Source of the DNA: Vibrio hannami
Lineage (GTDB): Bacteria; Pseudomonadota; Gammaproteobacteria; Enterobacterales; Vibrionaceae
Length of the DNA: 64,000 nucleotides
Assembly (NCBI RefSeq): GCF_029589055.1
Contig: NZ_JARQZP010000006.1
Location: forward strand, 124,001-188,000
Direction: 5' to 3'
In this document: one piece after another, positions 12,161 through 24,185 of the stretch
Layout: each line of letters opens with the position of its first letter
Position numbering within the stretch: the first letter of the stretch is position 1
Program-made: the position numbers and the translations under genes
Notes under the pieces: generated by a model
The model's input: the letters and a program-made list of their open reading frames with translations, nothing else
What the model was told of the DNA's origin: nothing
The model's database searches: none

Positions 12161-12263
12161 GGAGTATGGGGGTGTTGGTTTGTATGTGTGCAAAACAAGG
12201 ATGTTTTGCTCAAGCCTCCAGGGATGGATTTACGGCGTCATACAAACTAATTTCCCATGCTCC
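12161..12263 (+). repeat. Dispersed two-hairpin element, copy A1
   Basis: An imperfect palindrome with outer arms (12161-12186 and 12239-12263) enclosing two small hairpins. Hairpin 1 (12190-12209) is GCAAAAC-AAGGAT-GTTTTGC; hairpin 2 (12217-12228) is TCC-AGGGAT-GGA. Between them lies the conserved CAAGCC, and after hairpin 2 the conserved TTTACGGCGT. The same architecture occurs at 26972, 31829 and 48311. It lies between mnmE and yidC (both minus strand), which otherwise contains only a terminator and the presumed mnmE promoter. Confidence 0.75.
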
Positions 12264-12410
12264 AGATTATTATCATTGCTTTAATGGAATTAACTCCACA
12301 AGCCGCTCAAGATATCCCTATACGCTTAAACAAGGCCATCCATGTCCTTGTATGCTTGTTACGCTAATACCATCAAAGCATAAAGCTTTATTAATATTAT
12401 CAGCCAATAA

Positions 12411-12440
12411 CAAAAAGGCGACCCTTTGGCCGCCTTTCTT
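12411..12440 (-). terminator. Rho-independent terminator after yidC
   Basis: On the minus strand, AAAGGCGGCC and GGGTCGCCTTT form a strong stem followed by TTTTG, 16 bases beyond the yidC stop codon. Confidence 0.8.
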
Positions 12441-12455
12441 CGATTTTTTCAAATC

Positions 12456-14078
12456 TTAGTTCTTAGAGTGTAAGCCCTTCTTCTCCAGATTCTTATAGAT
12501 AAGCGTCTGTTGAATCAGCGTTACGATGTTCGATACCAACCAGTATAGAACCAGACCTGATGGGAAGAACAGGAAGAAGAATGTAAACATAACCGGCATA
12601 AAGGTCATGATCTTCTGCTGCATTGGATCCGTTACAGTTGTCGGGCTCATCTTCTGGATCATGAACATACTTGCACCCATTAATAGAGGAAGGATGTAGT
12701 ATGGGTCCTGAGCTGAAAGGTCAGTAATCCAGCCGAAGAATGGCGAGTGACGAAGCTCAACCGATTCCATCAGAGACCAGTATAGTGCAATGAAGATTGG
12801 CATCTGTAGGAAGATTGGTAGACAGCCACCAAGTGGGTTTACTTTCTCTTTCTTGTACAGTTCCATCATTTCCTGGCTCATACGCTGACGGTCATCACCG
12901 ATGCGCTCACGCATTGCCTGTAGCTTAGGCTGAAGCATACGCATTTTAGCCATAGAGGTGTACTGCGCTTTGGTTAGTGGGTACATCGCACCACGAACAA
13001 TGAAGGTCAGACAGATGATTGCCACGCCCCAGTTAACAACAATGCCCTGGATCATTGATAGTAGCCAGTGAAGAGGTTTTGCGATAAACCATAGCCAGCC
13101 ATAATCCACAACCAGATCAAGGCTCGGAGCTACTGCAGCCATTTGGGTTTGTAGTTTTGGACCTACCCACAGAGTCGCTTCAAAATTCGCACTTTCGCCG
13201 TTAGCAACAGTTTTGTTTGGCATACGAACACCGATATCACCAAGATTGCCGATGACACGTGTATACAGAGTTGAACCTGGCTCGTTACGTGGAACCCATG
13301 CTGATGCGAAGTAATGCTCAAGCATTGCAACCCAACCTTTACCTTCAGTCAGGTTAAGAGAAAGGTTACGATCTTGCATATCATCAAAGCTATACTTTTT
13401 GTAACGTACATCTTCTGTTGAATACGCACCACCACGGTATGTTGGCATTGTTAGGCTACCACCAGCGTCTACAAGATTTTGACGAAGGTGAGTATACATA
13501 CCAAAAGTAGCGTTGCTGCCAGAGTTGTTAGTTACATCAAAATCAACATCTACAGCGTAAGAACCACGCTTAAGAACGAAGGTTTTGGTGTATTGAATAC
13601 CGTTAGCTGTGTATGTCAGAGGTACGCGTAGTTCATCTTGACCATCTTCAAGAGTGAATGCGTCAGCTGAAACAGAGTAGTTAGGGCGGCTAGTACTGCT
13701 CAGGTCGATACCTTGCGGTCCAACTAAACCACTTTGAGCAATATAAACGTGACCTTGAGTGTTTTTAAGAATCTGGAATGGTTCATCAGACTCAAACTCT
13801 TTAGCATATTCGTTCAGTTTTGCTGAAACAACATCACCACCAAATGTATCGATTGACAGAGTCAGTACATCAGTCGTAACAGTTACCAGTTTTGCAGAAG
13901 CGTTTTGTTCAGGTGCAGGGTCAAGCTCATCAGCAATTGCCGGGGCCGGCAGTGTACCGTCATTTTGTGCTTGAACAACTTGCTGTGGCGCCGGATTTTT
14001 CTCTACTTGCCACTGTTGATACAGCAAGAAAGAAACCAAAGCCAGTGCAAGAAGCAGGATATTACGTTGAGAATCCAT
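12456..14078 (-). CDS. yidC: Membrane protein insertase YidC
   Basis: A 540-residue Oxa1-family insertase that folds and inserts inner-membrane proteins, including the Fo c subunit encoded in this window. An N-terminal membrane anchor (residues about 5-22) and a large periplasmic beta domain (about 50-320) precede the five-helix core. The core contains the conserved hydrophilic-groove Arg in [16 protein letters not shown] and the segment [16 protein letters not shown]. Size is typical. It is downstream of yidD with 2 bases between. Confidence 0.96.
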   Translation of the reverse strand: MDSQRNILLLALALVSFLLYQQWQVEKNPAPQQVVQAQNDGTLPAPAIADELDPAPEQNASAKLVTVTTDVLTLSIDTFGGDVVSAKLNEYAKEFESDEPFQILKNTQGHVYIAQSGLVGPQGIDLSSTSRPNYSVSADAFTLEDGQDELRVPLTYTANGIQYTKTFVLKRGSYAVDVDFDVTNNSGSNATFGMYTHLRQNLVDAGGSLTMPTYRGGAYSTEDVRYKKYSFDDMQDRNLSLNLTEGKGWVAMLEHYFASAWVPRNEPGSTLYTRVIGNLGDIGVRMPNKTVANGESANFEATLWVGPKLQTQMAAVAPSLDLVVDYGWLWFIAKPLHWLLSMIQGIVVNWGVAIICLTFIVRGAMYPLTKAQYTSMAKMRMLQPKLQAMRERIGDDRQRMSQEMMELYKKEKVNPLGGCLPIFLQMPIFIALYWSLMESVELRHSPFFGWITDLSAQDPYYILPLLMGASMFMIQKMSPTTVTDPMQQKIMTFMPVMFTFFFLFFPSGLVLYWLVSNIVTLIQQTLIYKNLEKKGLHSKN

Positions 14079-14080
14079 TG

Positions 14081-14338
14081 TTATTTATCTCTGTCAGTTT
14101 CTTGTATTGGTGGAACGGGGTCATATCCCCCTTCATTCAAAGGGTGGCATTTTAATAGACGTTTGCCAGATAACCAACACCCTTTTACAAAACCATGCAT
14201 TTTTATTGCCTCAATAGCATAAGTTGAGCAGGTTGGTGTAAAGCGGCAACGCGGACCTATAAGCGGACTAATTACCCACTTATATATATATATCAATCCG
14301 ATAGCTAGCCACGAGAAGGGCGAGAAAGGCGACGCCAT
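14081..14338 (-). CDS. yidD: Membrane protein insertion efficiency factor YidD
   Basis: An 85-residue membrane-associated protein with an N-terminal hydrophobic stretch (residues about 9-27) and the family motif [15 protein letters not shown] (about 31-45), followed by GYDPVPP near the C terminus. It aids YidC-dependent insertion in E. coli. Its start overlaps the end of rnpA by 34 bases, as in other gammaproteobacteria. A TATATATATAT tract (14281-14291) lies inside its coding sequence. Confidence 0.93.
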   Translation of the reverse strand: MASPFSPFSWLAIGLIYIYKWVISPLIGPRCRFTPTCSTYAIEAIKMHGFVKGCWLSGKRLLKCHPLNEGGYDPVPPIQETDRDK

Positions 14339-14661
14339 AATTTATCTAATAATTTAAACATTTCCTCATTACTCAAATCTTGCGCGCTCTTTTTCGCAAT
14401 TACAACAAAATCTTTATTTGGAAGTTTGTGTTGTCTTGTTCTGAAGCTTTCGCGAGTCAAACGTTTGAAGCGATTTCGACCGACAGCAGTTTTGATTTGT
14501 TTCTTAGGAACAGCTAAGCCCAGACGAGGGTGAGAAAGAGAATTGTTACGAGCAATGATAGTGAAATGAGGGGAGCCAGCACTATGTGCTTGCTTGAATA
14601 CTGTTTGATAATGCTCGGGAGTTAACAGACGTAACTCCCGATTGAACGCGTACTTACTCAA
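14305..14661 (-). CDS. rnpA: Ribonuclease P protein component
   Basis: The 118-residue basic protein cofactor of RNase P, which trims 5' leaders of tRNA precursors. The RNR signature lies in [16 protein letters not shown] (residues about 54-69). The start codon is TTG (minus strand 14659-14661), reading [18 protein letters not shown]. No ATG is available upstream before the rpmH stop 12 bases away, and TTG or GTG starts are common in rnpA. It is co-transcribed with rpmH. Confidence 0.94.
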   Translation of the reverse strand: MSKYAFNRELRLLTPEHYQTVFKQAHSAGSPHFTIIARNNSLSHPRLGLAVPKKQIKTAVGRNRFKRLTRESFRTRQHKLPNKDFVVIAKKSAQDLSNEEMFKLLDKLWRRLSRPSRG

Positions 14662-14673
14662 AATAACCGCGAA

Positions 14674-14808
14674 TTATTTTGATAGGCGCTTACGGCCTTT
14701 AGCACGACGTGCATTAATAACTTTACGACCGTTCTTAGTAGCCATACGTGCACGGAAACCGTGAGTACGCTTACGCTTTAGAACTGAAGGTTGAAAAGTG
14801 CGTTTCAT
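14674..14808 (-). CDS. rpmH: Ribosomal protein bL34
   Basis: A 44-residue very basic ribosomal protein. It reads [18 protein letters not shown] at the start and ends GRKRLSK, the full bL34 sequence pattern. The stop TAA is at 14674-14676. It heads the rpmH-rnpA-yidD-yidC cluster, the standard origin-proximal order, and is preceded by a strong promoter match at 14899-14927. Confidence 0.97.
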   Translation of the reverse strand: MKRTFQPSVLKRKRTHGFRARMATKNGRKVINARRAKGRKRLSK

Positions 14809-14898
14809 GGTATATACCTTTACTGATCAGTAGTTTATAGGTTTTTGTTAAACCCGGCGTGGGACTTAACATCCGACGCCTCTCAACAAAGAGGCGGA

Positions 14899-14927
14899 AT
14901 TGTAATCACTGACTACACAAGAGTCAA
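14899..14927 (-). promoter_or_regulatory. Probable rpmH promoter
   Basis: On the minus strand, TTGACT (14922-14927) is followed after 17 bases by TACAAT (14899-14904), about 90 bases before the rpmH start. Two further TATAAT-like boxes lie upstream (14930-14980), so several promoters may feed this operon. Inference from consensus match only. Confidence 0.6.
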
Positions 14928-15038
14928 TCATTATAAGGCTCACAGAGCGATTTTATTCCGGTTGGCGGATTATACGTTTTGTGAACCAAATCTCAAGGAT
15001 CTTTTGATCAGATCGATTCAATACCTGATCACTAAAGA

Positions 15039-15058
15039 TTATCCACAATAGTGGATAA
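15039..15058. promoter_or_regulatory. Inverted DnaA-box pair
   Basis: A perfect DnaA box TTATCCACA (15039-15047) is followed by ATA and then the inverse GTGGATAA, giving an 8-bp inverted repeat around AATA. It lies between the rpmH promoter region and the end of the ABC ATPase gene (stop at 15063). It could bind two DnaA molecules. It could also form a hairpin at the 3' end of the ABC operon transcript. Confidence 0.6.
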
Positions 15059-15062
15059 ATAT

Positions 15063-15797
15063 TTAGATCCCTACGCGGTTCAAGAACTTCTTTAGACGAT
15101 GATCTTGTGGATTACTAAAGATTTCTTGTGGAGAACCTTGCTCAACTATTTTTCCCTCAGCCATAAAGATCACTCTGTCCGCCACTTCTTTGGCAAATTG
15201 CATTTCATGTGTGACTACCATCATTGTCTGATGTTGGTTAGCGAGATTTTTCATAAGGTTAAGTACTTCACCAACCCATTCTGGATCTAGAGCTGATGTT
15301 GGTTCATCAAAAAGAAGTAGCTCTGGAGATAGTGCCATTGCTCTGCCAATACCTACTCGCTGCTGCTGGCCACCAGAAAGTGCAGTTGGGTAACTATCGG
15401 CTTTATCTCCTAAACCAATTTCATCTAAGATTGCTTGGGCTTTGTTATAAGCATCTTCTTTTTTCCAGCCATGAACGGTAATCAAACCCTCGGCAATGTT
15501 ATGTTTTGCTGTTAGGTGAGCAAAGAGTGCGTAATTCTGAAATACAAAACCAGTCTTGCGTCTAAGGTTCAAGACTTCCTTTTTATGGCTATTTTCACTA
15601 TCAACTGTGGCATCTCCTATCGTTATCTTTCCTTTATCTGCAGACTCAAGGAAGTTAACGCAACGCAGAAGGGTAGATTTACCTGTACCGCTAGAGCCAA
15701 TGATTACGATGATTTCGCCTTTTTTGATATCCAGATCAATTCCTGAAAGAACAGACGTATCACCAAATTGCTTGTGAATATTTTCCAGTTTGATCAT
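15063..15797 (-). CDS. Polar amino-acid ABC transporter, ATP-binding protein
   Basis: A 244-residue ABC ATPase of the GlnQ/HisP class. Walker A is GSSGTGKST (about residues 34-42), the signature is [14 protein letters not shown], and Walker B is [13 protein letters not shown] followed by the switch His in VVTHEMQFA. It overlaps the permease gene by 4 bases, so the two are translationally coupled. With the permease and binding protein upstream it forms a three-gene uptake system. Substrate cannot be told from sequence; cystine or another polar amino acid is plausible. Confidence 0.9.
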   Translation of the reverse strand: MIKLENIHKQFGDTSVLSGIDLDIKKGEIIVIIGSSGTGKSTLLRCVNFLESADKGKITIGDATVDSENSHKKEVLNLRRKTGFVFQNYALFAHLTAKHNIAEGLITVHGWKKEDAYNKAQAILDEIGLGDKADSYPTALSGGQQQRVGIGRAMALSPELLLFDEPTSALDPEWVGEVLNLMKNLANQHQTMMVVTHEMQFAKEVADRVIFMAEGKIVEQGSPQEIFSNPQDHRLKKFLNRVGI

Positions 15798-16465
15798 CTT
15801 TGATATGCCTTATTCAATCTAACTTCAACTCTGTTCTGTACCTGAGTGAGCAACACTACAATCACCCAGTAAATTAAAGCCACCGCCAGGAATGCTTCGA
15901 AGAAGCGAAAGCTCGATGCAGCTTCCATCTGCGCTTTGGCCATGATTTCTGCAACACCAAAGGTGAAGGCAAGAGAGGTAGATTTAATCATATCGATAAA
16001 ATAGTTCATCATCGAAGGCAGAGCGACACGGCTTGCCTGAGGAAGAATGATTCTTCTCATTGCCTGAGGGGTTGTCATGCCAATGGATAAACTCGCTTCC
16101 ATCTGGCTTCTGTCGATACCAATAATTGCTGCACGGATGGTCTCTGCCATATAGGCTGCAAAATGGAGGGCAAGCCCGATAACCGCTGCTCCAAATGCAT
16201 CTAGACCAACAAAGATAGGAAAAATCTGAGGTAAGCCGTAGTAAAAGAGGAATAGCTGAACGAGCAATGGCGTTCCTCTGAAAAAGCTAATGTACAACTG
16301 GCTAAGTTGATCCAGAACCGGAATCTTGAACACTCTAATATTAGCAATGATGACAGCCAGAATCGTAGAGAATATCAATCCCAGAATAGCCATTTCCATA
16401 GTAGTGCTCAGATACTTGAGTAGTATTGGCATTAGTTCCAGCATGTAGTTGATATCAAAACCCAT
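15794..16465 (-). CDS. Polar amino-acid ABC transporter, permease
   Basis: A 223-residue inner-membrane permease of the HisM/GlnP family with about five membrane helices. The EAA-type loop that docks the ATPase reads [23 protein letters not shown] (in part; about residues 141-163). A single permease gene suggests a homodimeric channel. It lies 92 bases after the binding-protein gene, with a strong hairpin in the gap, and overlaps the ATPase gene. Confidence 0.9.
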   Translation of the reverse strand: MGFDINYMLELMPILLKYLSTTMEMAILGLIFSTILAVIIANIRVFKIPVLDQLSQLYISFFRGTPLLVQLFLFYYGLPQIFPIFVGLDAFGAAVIGLALHFAAYMAETIRAAIIGIDRSQMEASLSIGMTTPQAMRRIILPQASRVALPSMMNYFIDMIKSTSLAFTFGVAEIMAKAQMEAASSFRFFEAFLAVALIYWVIVVLLTQVQNRVEVRLNKAYQR

Positions 16466-16508
16466 GAAAACCTCTTAAACGACAGAGTAGGAGATAGGAA
16501 GCAATTCA

Positions 16509-16539
16509 TCCCGGACTGTGGTTGAGTCAAAGTCCGGGA
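16509..16539. repeat. REP-like hairpin between binding-protein and permease genes
   Basis: TCCCGGACT (16509-16517) pairs perfectly with AGTCCGGGA (16531-16539), a 9-bp stem with a 13-base loop. It is preceded by CA, so it reads CATCCCGGA, like the copies at 61596. It lies in the transcript just after the binding-protein gene. There is no T run, so it is more likely a message-protecting hairpin than a terminator (inference). Confidence 0.7.
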
Positions 16540-16557
16540 CAAAGTAGATAGGAGTTA

Positions 16558-17313
16558 TTATTGAGTAATGTCAGCACCAAACCATTTATCAGATATCTTA
16601 GCCAGTGTGCCATCAGAGCGCATTGCTGCCAGCGCCTGGTTAACTTCGCCCTGAAGTTTCTTACCATTGCCGTTATTTACGAATGGCCACGCATTTTCGA
16701 TAGTTTCAAATGGTTCACCTGCCAGCTGAAGAGGAAGACCTGTTTTTTTGATCACTTCCAGAACTGAAATTCTGTCCATAACGAATGCATCTACTCGACC
16801 CAATGCGGTTTCATGCTCAAAGCCTGTTTCATAAGTTTTGATATTGATCTTACCTTCAGTGTCATTTTTACGAAGTAGCTCTTCAAAGTTAGAACCAAGG
16901 TTCACTGCAACGGTTTTACCTTCCAGGTCCTGAAGGCCATTGATACTGTCGTTACCTTTACGAACTGCAACCTGAGCACCGTCGATAACATATGGGTCTG
17001 CGAATAGGTATTTTGCTTTACGTGCATCTGTAATTGTTATTTGGTTAGAGATAGTGTCTATACGGCCAGTTTCAAGAAGTCCGAACAGACCTGAAAAGTT
17101 AGCAGTGACATATTCGACGTTGTAGTCGTTACGACGACCAATCTCATCCCAAACGTCAACTTCAAATCCTTGTAGTTTATCTTTCTCTACAAAAGTAAAC
17201 GGGAAGTAGCGACCTGACATACCTACTTTTACTTCTGTTGCCGCATGAGCAACCTGGGTTATGGAAGTTAGCAGAGTTATAACTGTTAATAATGTTTTAA
17301 TGCCAAATTTCAT
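16558..17313 (-). CDS. Polar amino-acid ABC transporter, periplasmic binding protein
   Basis: A 251-residue protein of the SBP_bac_3 family. A signal peptide (residues 1-24, cleavage expected after THVAHA-like TQVAHA) is followed by a two-lobed binding domain beginning TEVKVGMSGRYFPFTF. The mid-protein RIDTISNQITITDARK is the usual ligand-loop region. It is the first gene of the operon, which is usual for binding proteins needed in excess. Substrate undetermined; sequence style is nearest to cystine or glutamine-type binding proteins. Confidence 0.9.
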   Translation of the reverse strand: MKFGIKTLLTVITLLTSITQVAHAATEVKVGMSGRYFPFTFVEKDKLQGFEVDVWDEIGRRNDYNVEYVTANFSGLFGLLETGRIDTISNQITITDARKAKYLFADPYVIDGAQVAVRKGNDSINGLQDLEGKTVAVNLGSNFEELLRKNDTEGKINIKTYETGFEHETALGRVDAFVMDRISVLEVIKKTGLPLQLAGEPFETIENAWPFVNNGNGKKLQGEVNQALAAMRSDGTLAKISDKWFGADITQ

Positions 17314-17648
17314 TTTGTAAAAACCTCTCTTTCTGGATGAAATGAATGTTACTGCCAGAATGCGTGTCGAATAAAATAACCAGTTGTTATTAGATATTCA
17401 CAATAAACTTACTTGTCTGAGTATAAATATTTTTACAGGCTGGGGATAACTGCTAAGGATCCCGAATTTGTTGACTCTTGTGTGGATTATCCTGGGGAAA
17501 AATGTGTGGATCCAAGGTATATAAAAAATGAATTTGTGAATAACTTTGATCTTATTCACTGGATCTGCGATCTTTTTGTGGAGATCTTGAATTTGTGGGA
17601 GTAGAATTGTCAGTCCTTTAAAAAGTAAATAATAACAGTGGGGTCACC
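17314..17648. promoter_or_regulatory. Divergent regulatory region upstream of dnaA
   Basis: This 335-base gap separates the leftward ABC operon from dnaA. It contains a DnaA box TGTGAATAA (17535-17543, reverse of TTATTCACA), a near box TTATTCACT (17552-17560), two TGTGGAT half matches near 17481 and 17505, and several GATC sites. This fits DnaA autoregulation and SeqA/Dam control. I could not single out one promoter. No gene is credible here. Confidence 0.6.
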
Positions 17649-19055
17649 GTGTCATCTTCGCTTTGGATGCAGTGCTTACAACAGCTTCAAGAAGAGCTGC
17701 CAGCTACAGAATTCAGTATGTGGTTACGACCGTTACAGGCGGAGCTCAGTGACAATACATTGACCTTATTTGCGCCAAACCGTTTTGTACTAGATTGGGT
17801 GCGTGATAAGTACCTGAACAGTATCAATAGGTTGCTTCAGGAATTTTGTGGTAACGATATTCCTAACTTAAGATTTGAAATAGGCAGTAAACCTATTTCT
17901 GCGCCACCAAAACCTGCACCACAGAAAACCAAAGCGGATGTTGCTGCAGAATCTTCTGCACCTGCACAGTTGCAGGCTGCTAAACCTGTTCATAAAACCT
18001 GGGATGATGAGTCAGAGCCGACCAATATTACCCACCGTTCGAACGTCAACTTTAAGCATAAGTTTAATAACTTTGTTGAGGGTAAATCTAACCAGCTTGG
18101 CTTAGCTGCTGCGAGGCAAGTAGCTGATAACCCTGGTGTTTCTTATAACCCTTTGTTTTTGTATGGTGGTACAGGTTTAGGTAAAACTCACCTGCTTCAT
18201 GCGGTAGGTAACGCTATTGTGGATAACAACCCAAATGCTAGGGTTGTTTATATGCATTCCGAGCGTTTTGTTCAGGATATGGTTAAAGCGCTGCAGAATA
18301 ACGCTATAGAAGAGTTCAAACGCTACTATCGAAGTGTTGATGCGCTACTTATCGATGACATCCAATTTTTTGCCAATAAAGAGCGCTCTCAGGAAGAGTT
18401 CTTCCATACGTTCAATGCACTGCTTGAAGGCAACCAGCAAATTATTCTTACTTCTGACCGTTATCCTAAAGAGATTAATGGTGTAGAGGATCGCCTTAAA
18501 TCCCGCTTTGGTTGGGGTTTGACAGTCGCCATCGAGCCACCAGAACTGGAAACTCGAGTTGCGATTCTTATGAAGAAAGCAGAAGACCATCAGATTCATC
18601 TTGCTGATGAAGTGGCTTTCTTTATTGCAAAACGCCTTCGCTCCAATGTTCGTGAGCTTGAAGGTGCGCTAAACCGTGTTATTGCAAACGCGAACTTTAC
18701 CGGGCGCCCAATTACTATCGATTTTGTTCGTGAAGCTCTGCGGGATCTGCTCGCACTTCAGGAAAAACTAGTCACTATCGACAATATTCAGAAGACAGTT
18801 GCTGAATACTACAAAATTAAAGTAGCTGATCTGCTTTCTAAGCGTCGTTCGCGTTCAGTTGCCCGTCCAAGGCAGTTAGCGATGGCTCTGGCTAAAGAGC
18901 TGACTAACCACAGCCTTCCTGAGATTGGTGATGCATTCGGTGGACGTGACCATACTACGGTTCTTCATGCCTGCCGTAAAATAGAGCAGCTTCGCGAAGA
19001 GAGCCACGATATCAAAGAAGATTATTCAAACCTGATCCGTACACTTTCTTCTTAA
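17649..19055 (+). CDS. dnaA: Chromosomal replication initiator DnaA
   Basis: A 468-residue AAA+ initiator that binds DnaA boxes at oriC and opens the origin. Domain I (residues 1-80) begins [20 protein letters not shown]. Domain III has Walker [11 protein letters not shown] (about 175-184) and Walker B LLIDDIQF. Domain IV ends with the DNA-binding [15 protein letters not shown]. The start codon is GTG (17649-17651), as in E. coli. It lies 7.6 kb from oriC and leads dnaN-recF-gyrB. Confidence 0.97.
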   Translation: MSSSLWMQCLQQLQEELPATEFSMWLRPLQAELSDNTLTLFAPNRFVLDWVRDKYLNSINRLLQEFCGNDIPNLRFEIGSKPISAPPKPAPQKTKADVAAESSAPAQLQAAKPVHKTWDDESEPTNITHRSNVNFKHKFNNFVEGKSNQLGLAAARQVADNPGVSYNPLFLYGGTGLGKTHLLHAVGNAIVDNNPNARVVYMHSERFVQDMVKALQNNAIEEFKRYYRSVDALLIDDIQFFANKERSQEEFFHTFNALLEGNQQIILTSDRYPKEINGVEDRLKSRFGWGLTVAIEPPELETRVAILMKKAEDHQIHLADEVAFFIAKRLRSNVRELEGALNRVIANANFTGRPITIDFVREALRDLLALQEKLVTIDNIQKTVAEYYKIKVADLLSKRRSRSVARPRQLAMALAKELTNHSLPEIGDAFGGRDHTTVLHACRKIEQLREESHDIKEDYSNLIRTLSS

Positions 19056-19088
19056 TCAGAATTACTTGTTGGAAACAAAGAGACCAAT

Positions 19089-20189
19089 ATGAAATTTACC
19101 ATTGAACGTAATCATCTTATTAAACCTCTACAACAAGTATCTGGTGCATTAGGTGGGCGTCCAACGCTGCCAATTCTTGGCAACCTGTTACTAAAAGTAG
19201 AGGAAGGTACTTTATCGCTTACGGCGACAGATCTGGAAGTAGAGCTAGTTGCTCGTATAGCTCTAGAAGGTGATTTTGAACCTGGAAGCATTACGGTGCC
19301 ATCTCGCAAGTTCCTAGATATTTGCCGTGGCTTACCTGATGATTCAGTTATTACAGTCGTTCTCGAAGGTGAGCGTGTCATCGTTCGCTCGGGTCGAAGC
19401 CGATTTACCCTTGTTACTTTACCAGCCGCTGATTTTCCAAACATTGAAGATTGGCAGAGTGAGGTGGAGATTACGCTATCTCAGGCTGAACTTCGTGCAA
19501 TTATTGAGAAAACCCAGTTTTCTATGGCGAACCAGGACGTTCGTTATTATCTGAATGGTATGTTGTTTGAGATTGAAGAGTCGACATTGCGATCTGTAGC
19601 TACAGATGGTCACCGTATGGCGGTAGCTCAAACTGCTCTTGAAGCTAGTTTCGAAAAGCAGCAAGTTATTGTGCCTCGCAAAGGTATTCAGGAACTAGTT
19701 AAACTGCTTGATGCCCCTGAAAACCCGGTTACATTGCAAATTGGTCAGTCTAATGTACGTGCAGATGTGAACAACTTTACCTACACATCTAAGCTTGTTG
19801 ATGGTCGTTTCCCTGATTATCGCCGCGTAATGCCACAAAGTAGTAACAAGACACTTGAAGCAAGTTGCGATGAGCTAAAGCAGGCTTTTTCTCGTGCAGC
19901 AATACTTTCTAACGAGAAATTCCGTGGTGTAAGGGTTAACCTTGATGGTAGTGAAATGCGCATTACTGCAAATAACCCGGAGCAGGAAGAAGCAGAAGAG
20001 TTGCTGGATGTTAGCTTCCAGGGTGATGCTATCGAAATAGGCTTTAACGTTAGTTATGTGTTGGATGTTCTGAATACGCTCAAGTGCGATCAGGTAAGGC
20101 TTTCGATGTCAGATGCTAACGCCAGTGCTTTGGTTGAAAACGCCGAAGATGACAGCGCCCTGTATGTAGTGATGCCGATTCGTCTGTAA
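19089..20189 (+). CDS. dnaN: DNA polymerase III beta sliding clamp
   Basis: A 366-residue beta clamp, the same length as in E. coli, made of three similar domains of about 120 residues. The C terminus ends YVVMPIRL, the usual clamp ending (MPMRL-type). It holds polymerase III and other enzymes on DNA. It follows dnaA after 33 bases and precedes recF by 17, so the three are probably one operon. Confidence 0.97.
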   Translation: MKFTIERNHLIKPLQQVSGALGGRPTLPILGNLLLKVEEGTLSLTATDLEVELVARIALEGDFEPGSITVPSRKFLDICRGLPDDSVITVVLEGERVIVRSGRSRFTLVTLPAADFPNIEDWQSEVEITLSQAELRAIIEKTQFSMANQDVRYYLNGMLFEIEESTLRSVATDGHRMAVAQTALEASFEKQQVIVPRKGIQELVKLLDAPENPVTLQIGQSNVRADVNNFTYTSKLVDGRFPDYRRVMPQSSNKTLEASCDELKQAFSRAAILSNEKFRGVRVNLDGSEMRITANNPEQEEAEELLDVSFQGDAIEIGFNVSYVLDVLNTLKCDQVRLSMSDANASALVENAEDDSALYVVMPIRL

Positions 20190-20206
20190 CAAGTTATTAA
20201 GTTCAG

Positions 20207-21289
20207 ATGCCTCTTAAACGCCTCATTATAAAACAATTCAGAAACATTGAAGCCTGCGATATAGAGTTATCGCCAGGCTTTAATTTTCTTATCGGACCTA
20301 ACGGAAGCGGAAAAACCAGTGTCCTCGAAGCGATATACATGCTCGGACATGGTCGCTCGTTTAAGAGCTCACTTACTGGCAGGGTTATTCAAAATGAGTA
20401 CAGTGAGCTGTTTGTTCATGGTCGTTTTTTGAATTCCGATCAATTTGAGCTACCAATTGGAATAAATAAGCAGCGCGATGGCTCAACAGAGGTTAAAATA
20501 GGCGGTCAGTCAGGACAAAAACTGGCACATTTGGCTCAGGTTTTACCGCTTCAGCTTATACACCCGGAAGGGTTTGATTTGTTAACTGATGGTCCAAAGT
20601 TTCGCCGGGCATTTATAGACTGGGGAGTATTTCATACGGAACCCGGTTTCTACGACGCTTGGGGAAGATTGAAACGGTTAACCAAGCAAAGAAATGCACT
20701 GCTGAAAACAGCAACAAGTTACAGAGAACTTAGTTACTGGGATCAGGAACTTGCACAATTAGCAGAGACAATTAGTGAATGGCGCTCTGTTTATGTAGAA
20801 CAGCTCAAAACAGTAGCGGAAGAGATTTGTAAAACCTTTCTTCCCGAGTTTGAGATAATACTGAGCTACTACCGCGGATGGGAAAAAGAGACAGAATACA
20901 AAGCTATTCTGGAGAAGAATTTTGAGCGAGATCAGCAGCTTGGTTACACTTTTAGTGGACCAAACAAGGCTGATTTACGAATAAAAGTGAATGGAACACC
21001 CGTAGAGGATGTTTTATCACGAGGTCAGCTGAAGTTAATGGTATGTGCGCTGAGATTAGCTCAGGGGCAGCACCTTACTCAGATGACAGGAAAGCAAAGT
21101 ATCTATCTGATCGATGACTTTGCTTCGGAATTAGATAGCCTGCGTCGTAAACGCTTAGCCGATTGCTTAAAGCAAACGGGCGCTCAGGTTTTTGTAAGTT
21201 CTATTACAGCCAGTCAGGTTAATGATATGCAGGATGACAACTGCAGAATGTTCCATGTGGAACATGGCAAAATAGAGCAACTAAATTAA
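20207..21289 (+). CDS. recF: DNA replication and repair protein RecF
   Basis: A 360-residue SMC-like ATPase that helps load RecA at gaps. Walker A is GPNGSGKTS (about residues 30-38); the ABC-type signature is [18 protein letters not shown], and Walker B is [12 protein letters not shown]. Its last 20 residues ([13 protein letters not shown]) are encoded over a parS-like palindrome. The 42-base gap to gyrB is standard. Confidence 0.96.
   Translation: MPLKRLIIKQFRNIEACDIELSPGFNFLIGPNGSGKTSVLEAIYMLGHGRSFKSSLTGRVIQNEYSELFVHGRFLNSDQFELPIGINKQRDGSTEVKIGGQSGQKLAHLAQVLPLQLIHPEGFDLLTDGPKFRRAFIDWGVFHTEPGFYDAWGRLKRLTKQRNALLKTATSYRELSYWDQELAQLAETISEWRSVYVEQLKTVAEEICKTFLPEFEIILSYYRGWEKETEYKAILEKNFERDQQLGYTFSGPNKADLRIKVNGTPVEDVLSRGQLKLMVCALRLAQGQHLTQMTGKQSIYLIDDFASELDSLRRKRLADCLKQTGAQVFVSSITASQVNDMQDDNCRMFHVEHGKIEQLN
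21249..21264. other. parS: parS-like palindrome inside recF
   Basis: TGTTCCATGTGGAACA is a 16-bp sequence, palindromic except at the central pair and one mismatch from the common parS form TGTTCCACGTGGAACA. It lies in the last codons of recF, 11 kb from oriC, in a window that also encodes ParA and ParB. It is the only such site I found here. Binding is inferred. Confidence 0.6.
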
Positions 21290-21328
21290 CGGCCTGTTAA
21301 TGCTTTACAGGTTCTAAGAAGAGAGTAA

Positions 21329-23749
<2,421 letters not shown>

Positions 23750-23770
23750 TAGTCACTCTACTTTTACGCT

Positions 23771-23848
23771 GTATGAACTGATTTCTGCGTCAAAGGTGCT
23801 CATTTACACTTGTAAACTCCGCGCCTTTTCCTTGAACTCAGCCCATAC
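23771..23848 (+). repeat. 78-bp palindromic element, copy B1
   Basis: An imperfect inverted repeat whose two halves fold on ATTTAC-ACTT-GTAAAC. Ends are GTATGAACTGA and TCAGCCCATAC. It starts 21 bases after the gyrB stop and before its terminator, so it is in the gyrB 3' untranslated region. It matches the copy at 48140-48217 at 70 of 78 positions, with most differences in the loop and at the tips. Confidence 0.8.
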
Positions 23849-23893
23849 AACTTCAATTAGAGCAACTAAATCTAAATAGATTTAATGTATGAA

Positions 23894-23920
23894 AACACCG
23901 TCTTTTGGCGGTGTTTTTTT
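23894..23920 (+). terminator. Rho-independent terminator after gyrB
   Basis: AACACCG and CGGTGTT form a stem with an 8-base loop, followed by TTTTTTT ending at 23920. Confidence 0.85.
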
Positions 23921-23942
23921 CGAAAAAAATTCATTGATACCC

Positions 23943-23970
23943 CTTGAATCCCATTTTTTCGGACCTATAT
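23943..23970 (+). promoter_or_regulatory. Probable sigma-32 heat-shock promoter of ibpA
   Basis: CTTGAA (23943-23948) is followed after 15 bases by CCTATAT (23964-23970), close to the sigma-32 pattern CTTGAAA - CCCCATNT. It is about 215 bases upstream of a small heat-shock gene. This gives a leader of roughly 200 bases. No other gene lies between. Confidence 0.65.
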
Positions 23971-23977
23971 TTAAAGT

Positions 23978-24185
23978 ACAGGGGATGCCAAATGGACCTC
24001 TGGAATAGCTTGTCCAGCCATGTCGCAGCTACTAGAGCAGAAGGCGAATGGCAAAAAGGAAAGCACACAATTTAACACCGCAATTAGACAGCCACGTCCT
24101 ATGGAGTGAGCTGGGCTAACTACCTTAGACACCACATTAGAGTTTGGTGATTTTAAGGCTATTGCTTATTTATGAGGATAGAATC
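23978..24185 (+). promoter_or_regulatory. Probable ROSE-type RNA thermometer in the ibpA leader
   Basis: TTGCT (24162-24166) can pair with the ribosome-binding site AGGA (24175-24178) with one bulged G and an 8-base loop. This is the UYGCU / Shine-Dalgarno arrangement of ROSE thermometers known upstream of small heat-shock genes. The leader upstream (to about 23978) can hold the extra hairpins usual in this class. The fold has not been computed. Confidence 0.6.

Noticed and set aside
12166..12459. 97-codon plus-strand ORF between mnmE and yidC
   Set aside because: It runs through the repeat element and the yidC terminator, with no ribosome site and no protein-like pattern.
17413..17604. 63-codon ORF upstream of dnaA
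   Set aside because: It covers DnaA boxes and GATC sites in the regulatory region and has no credible start signal.
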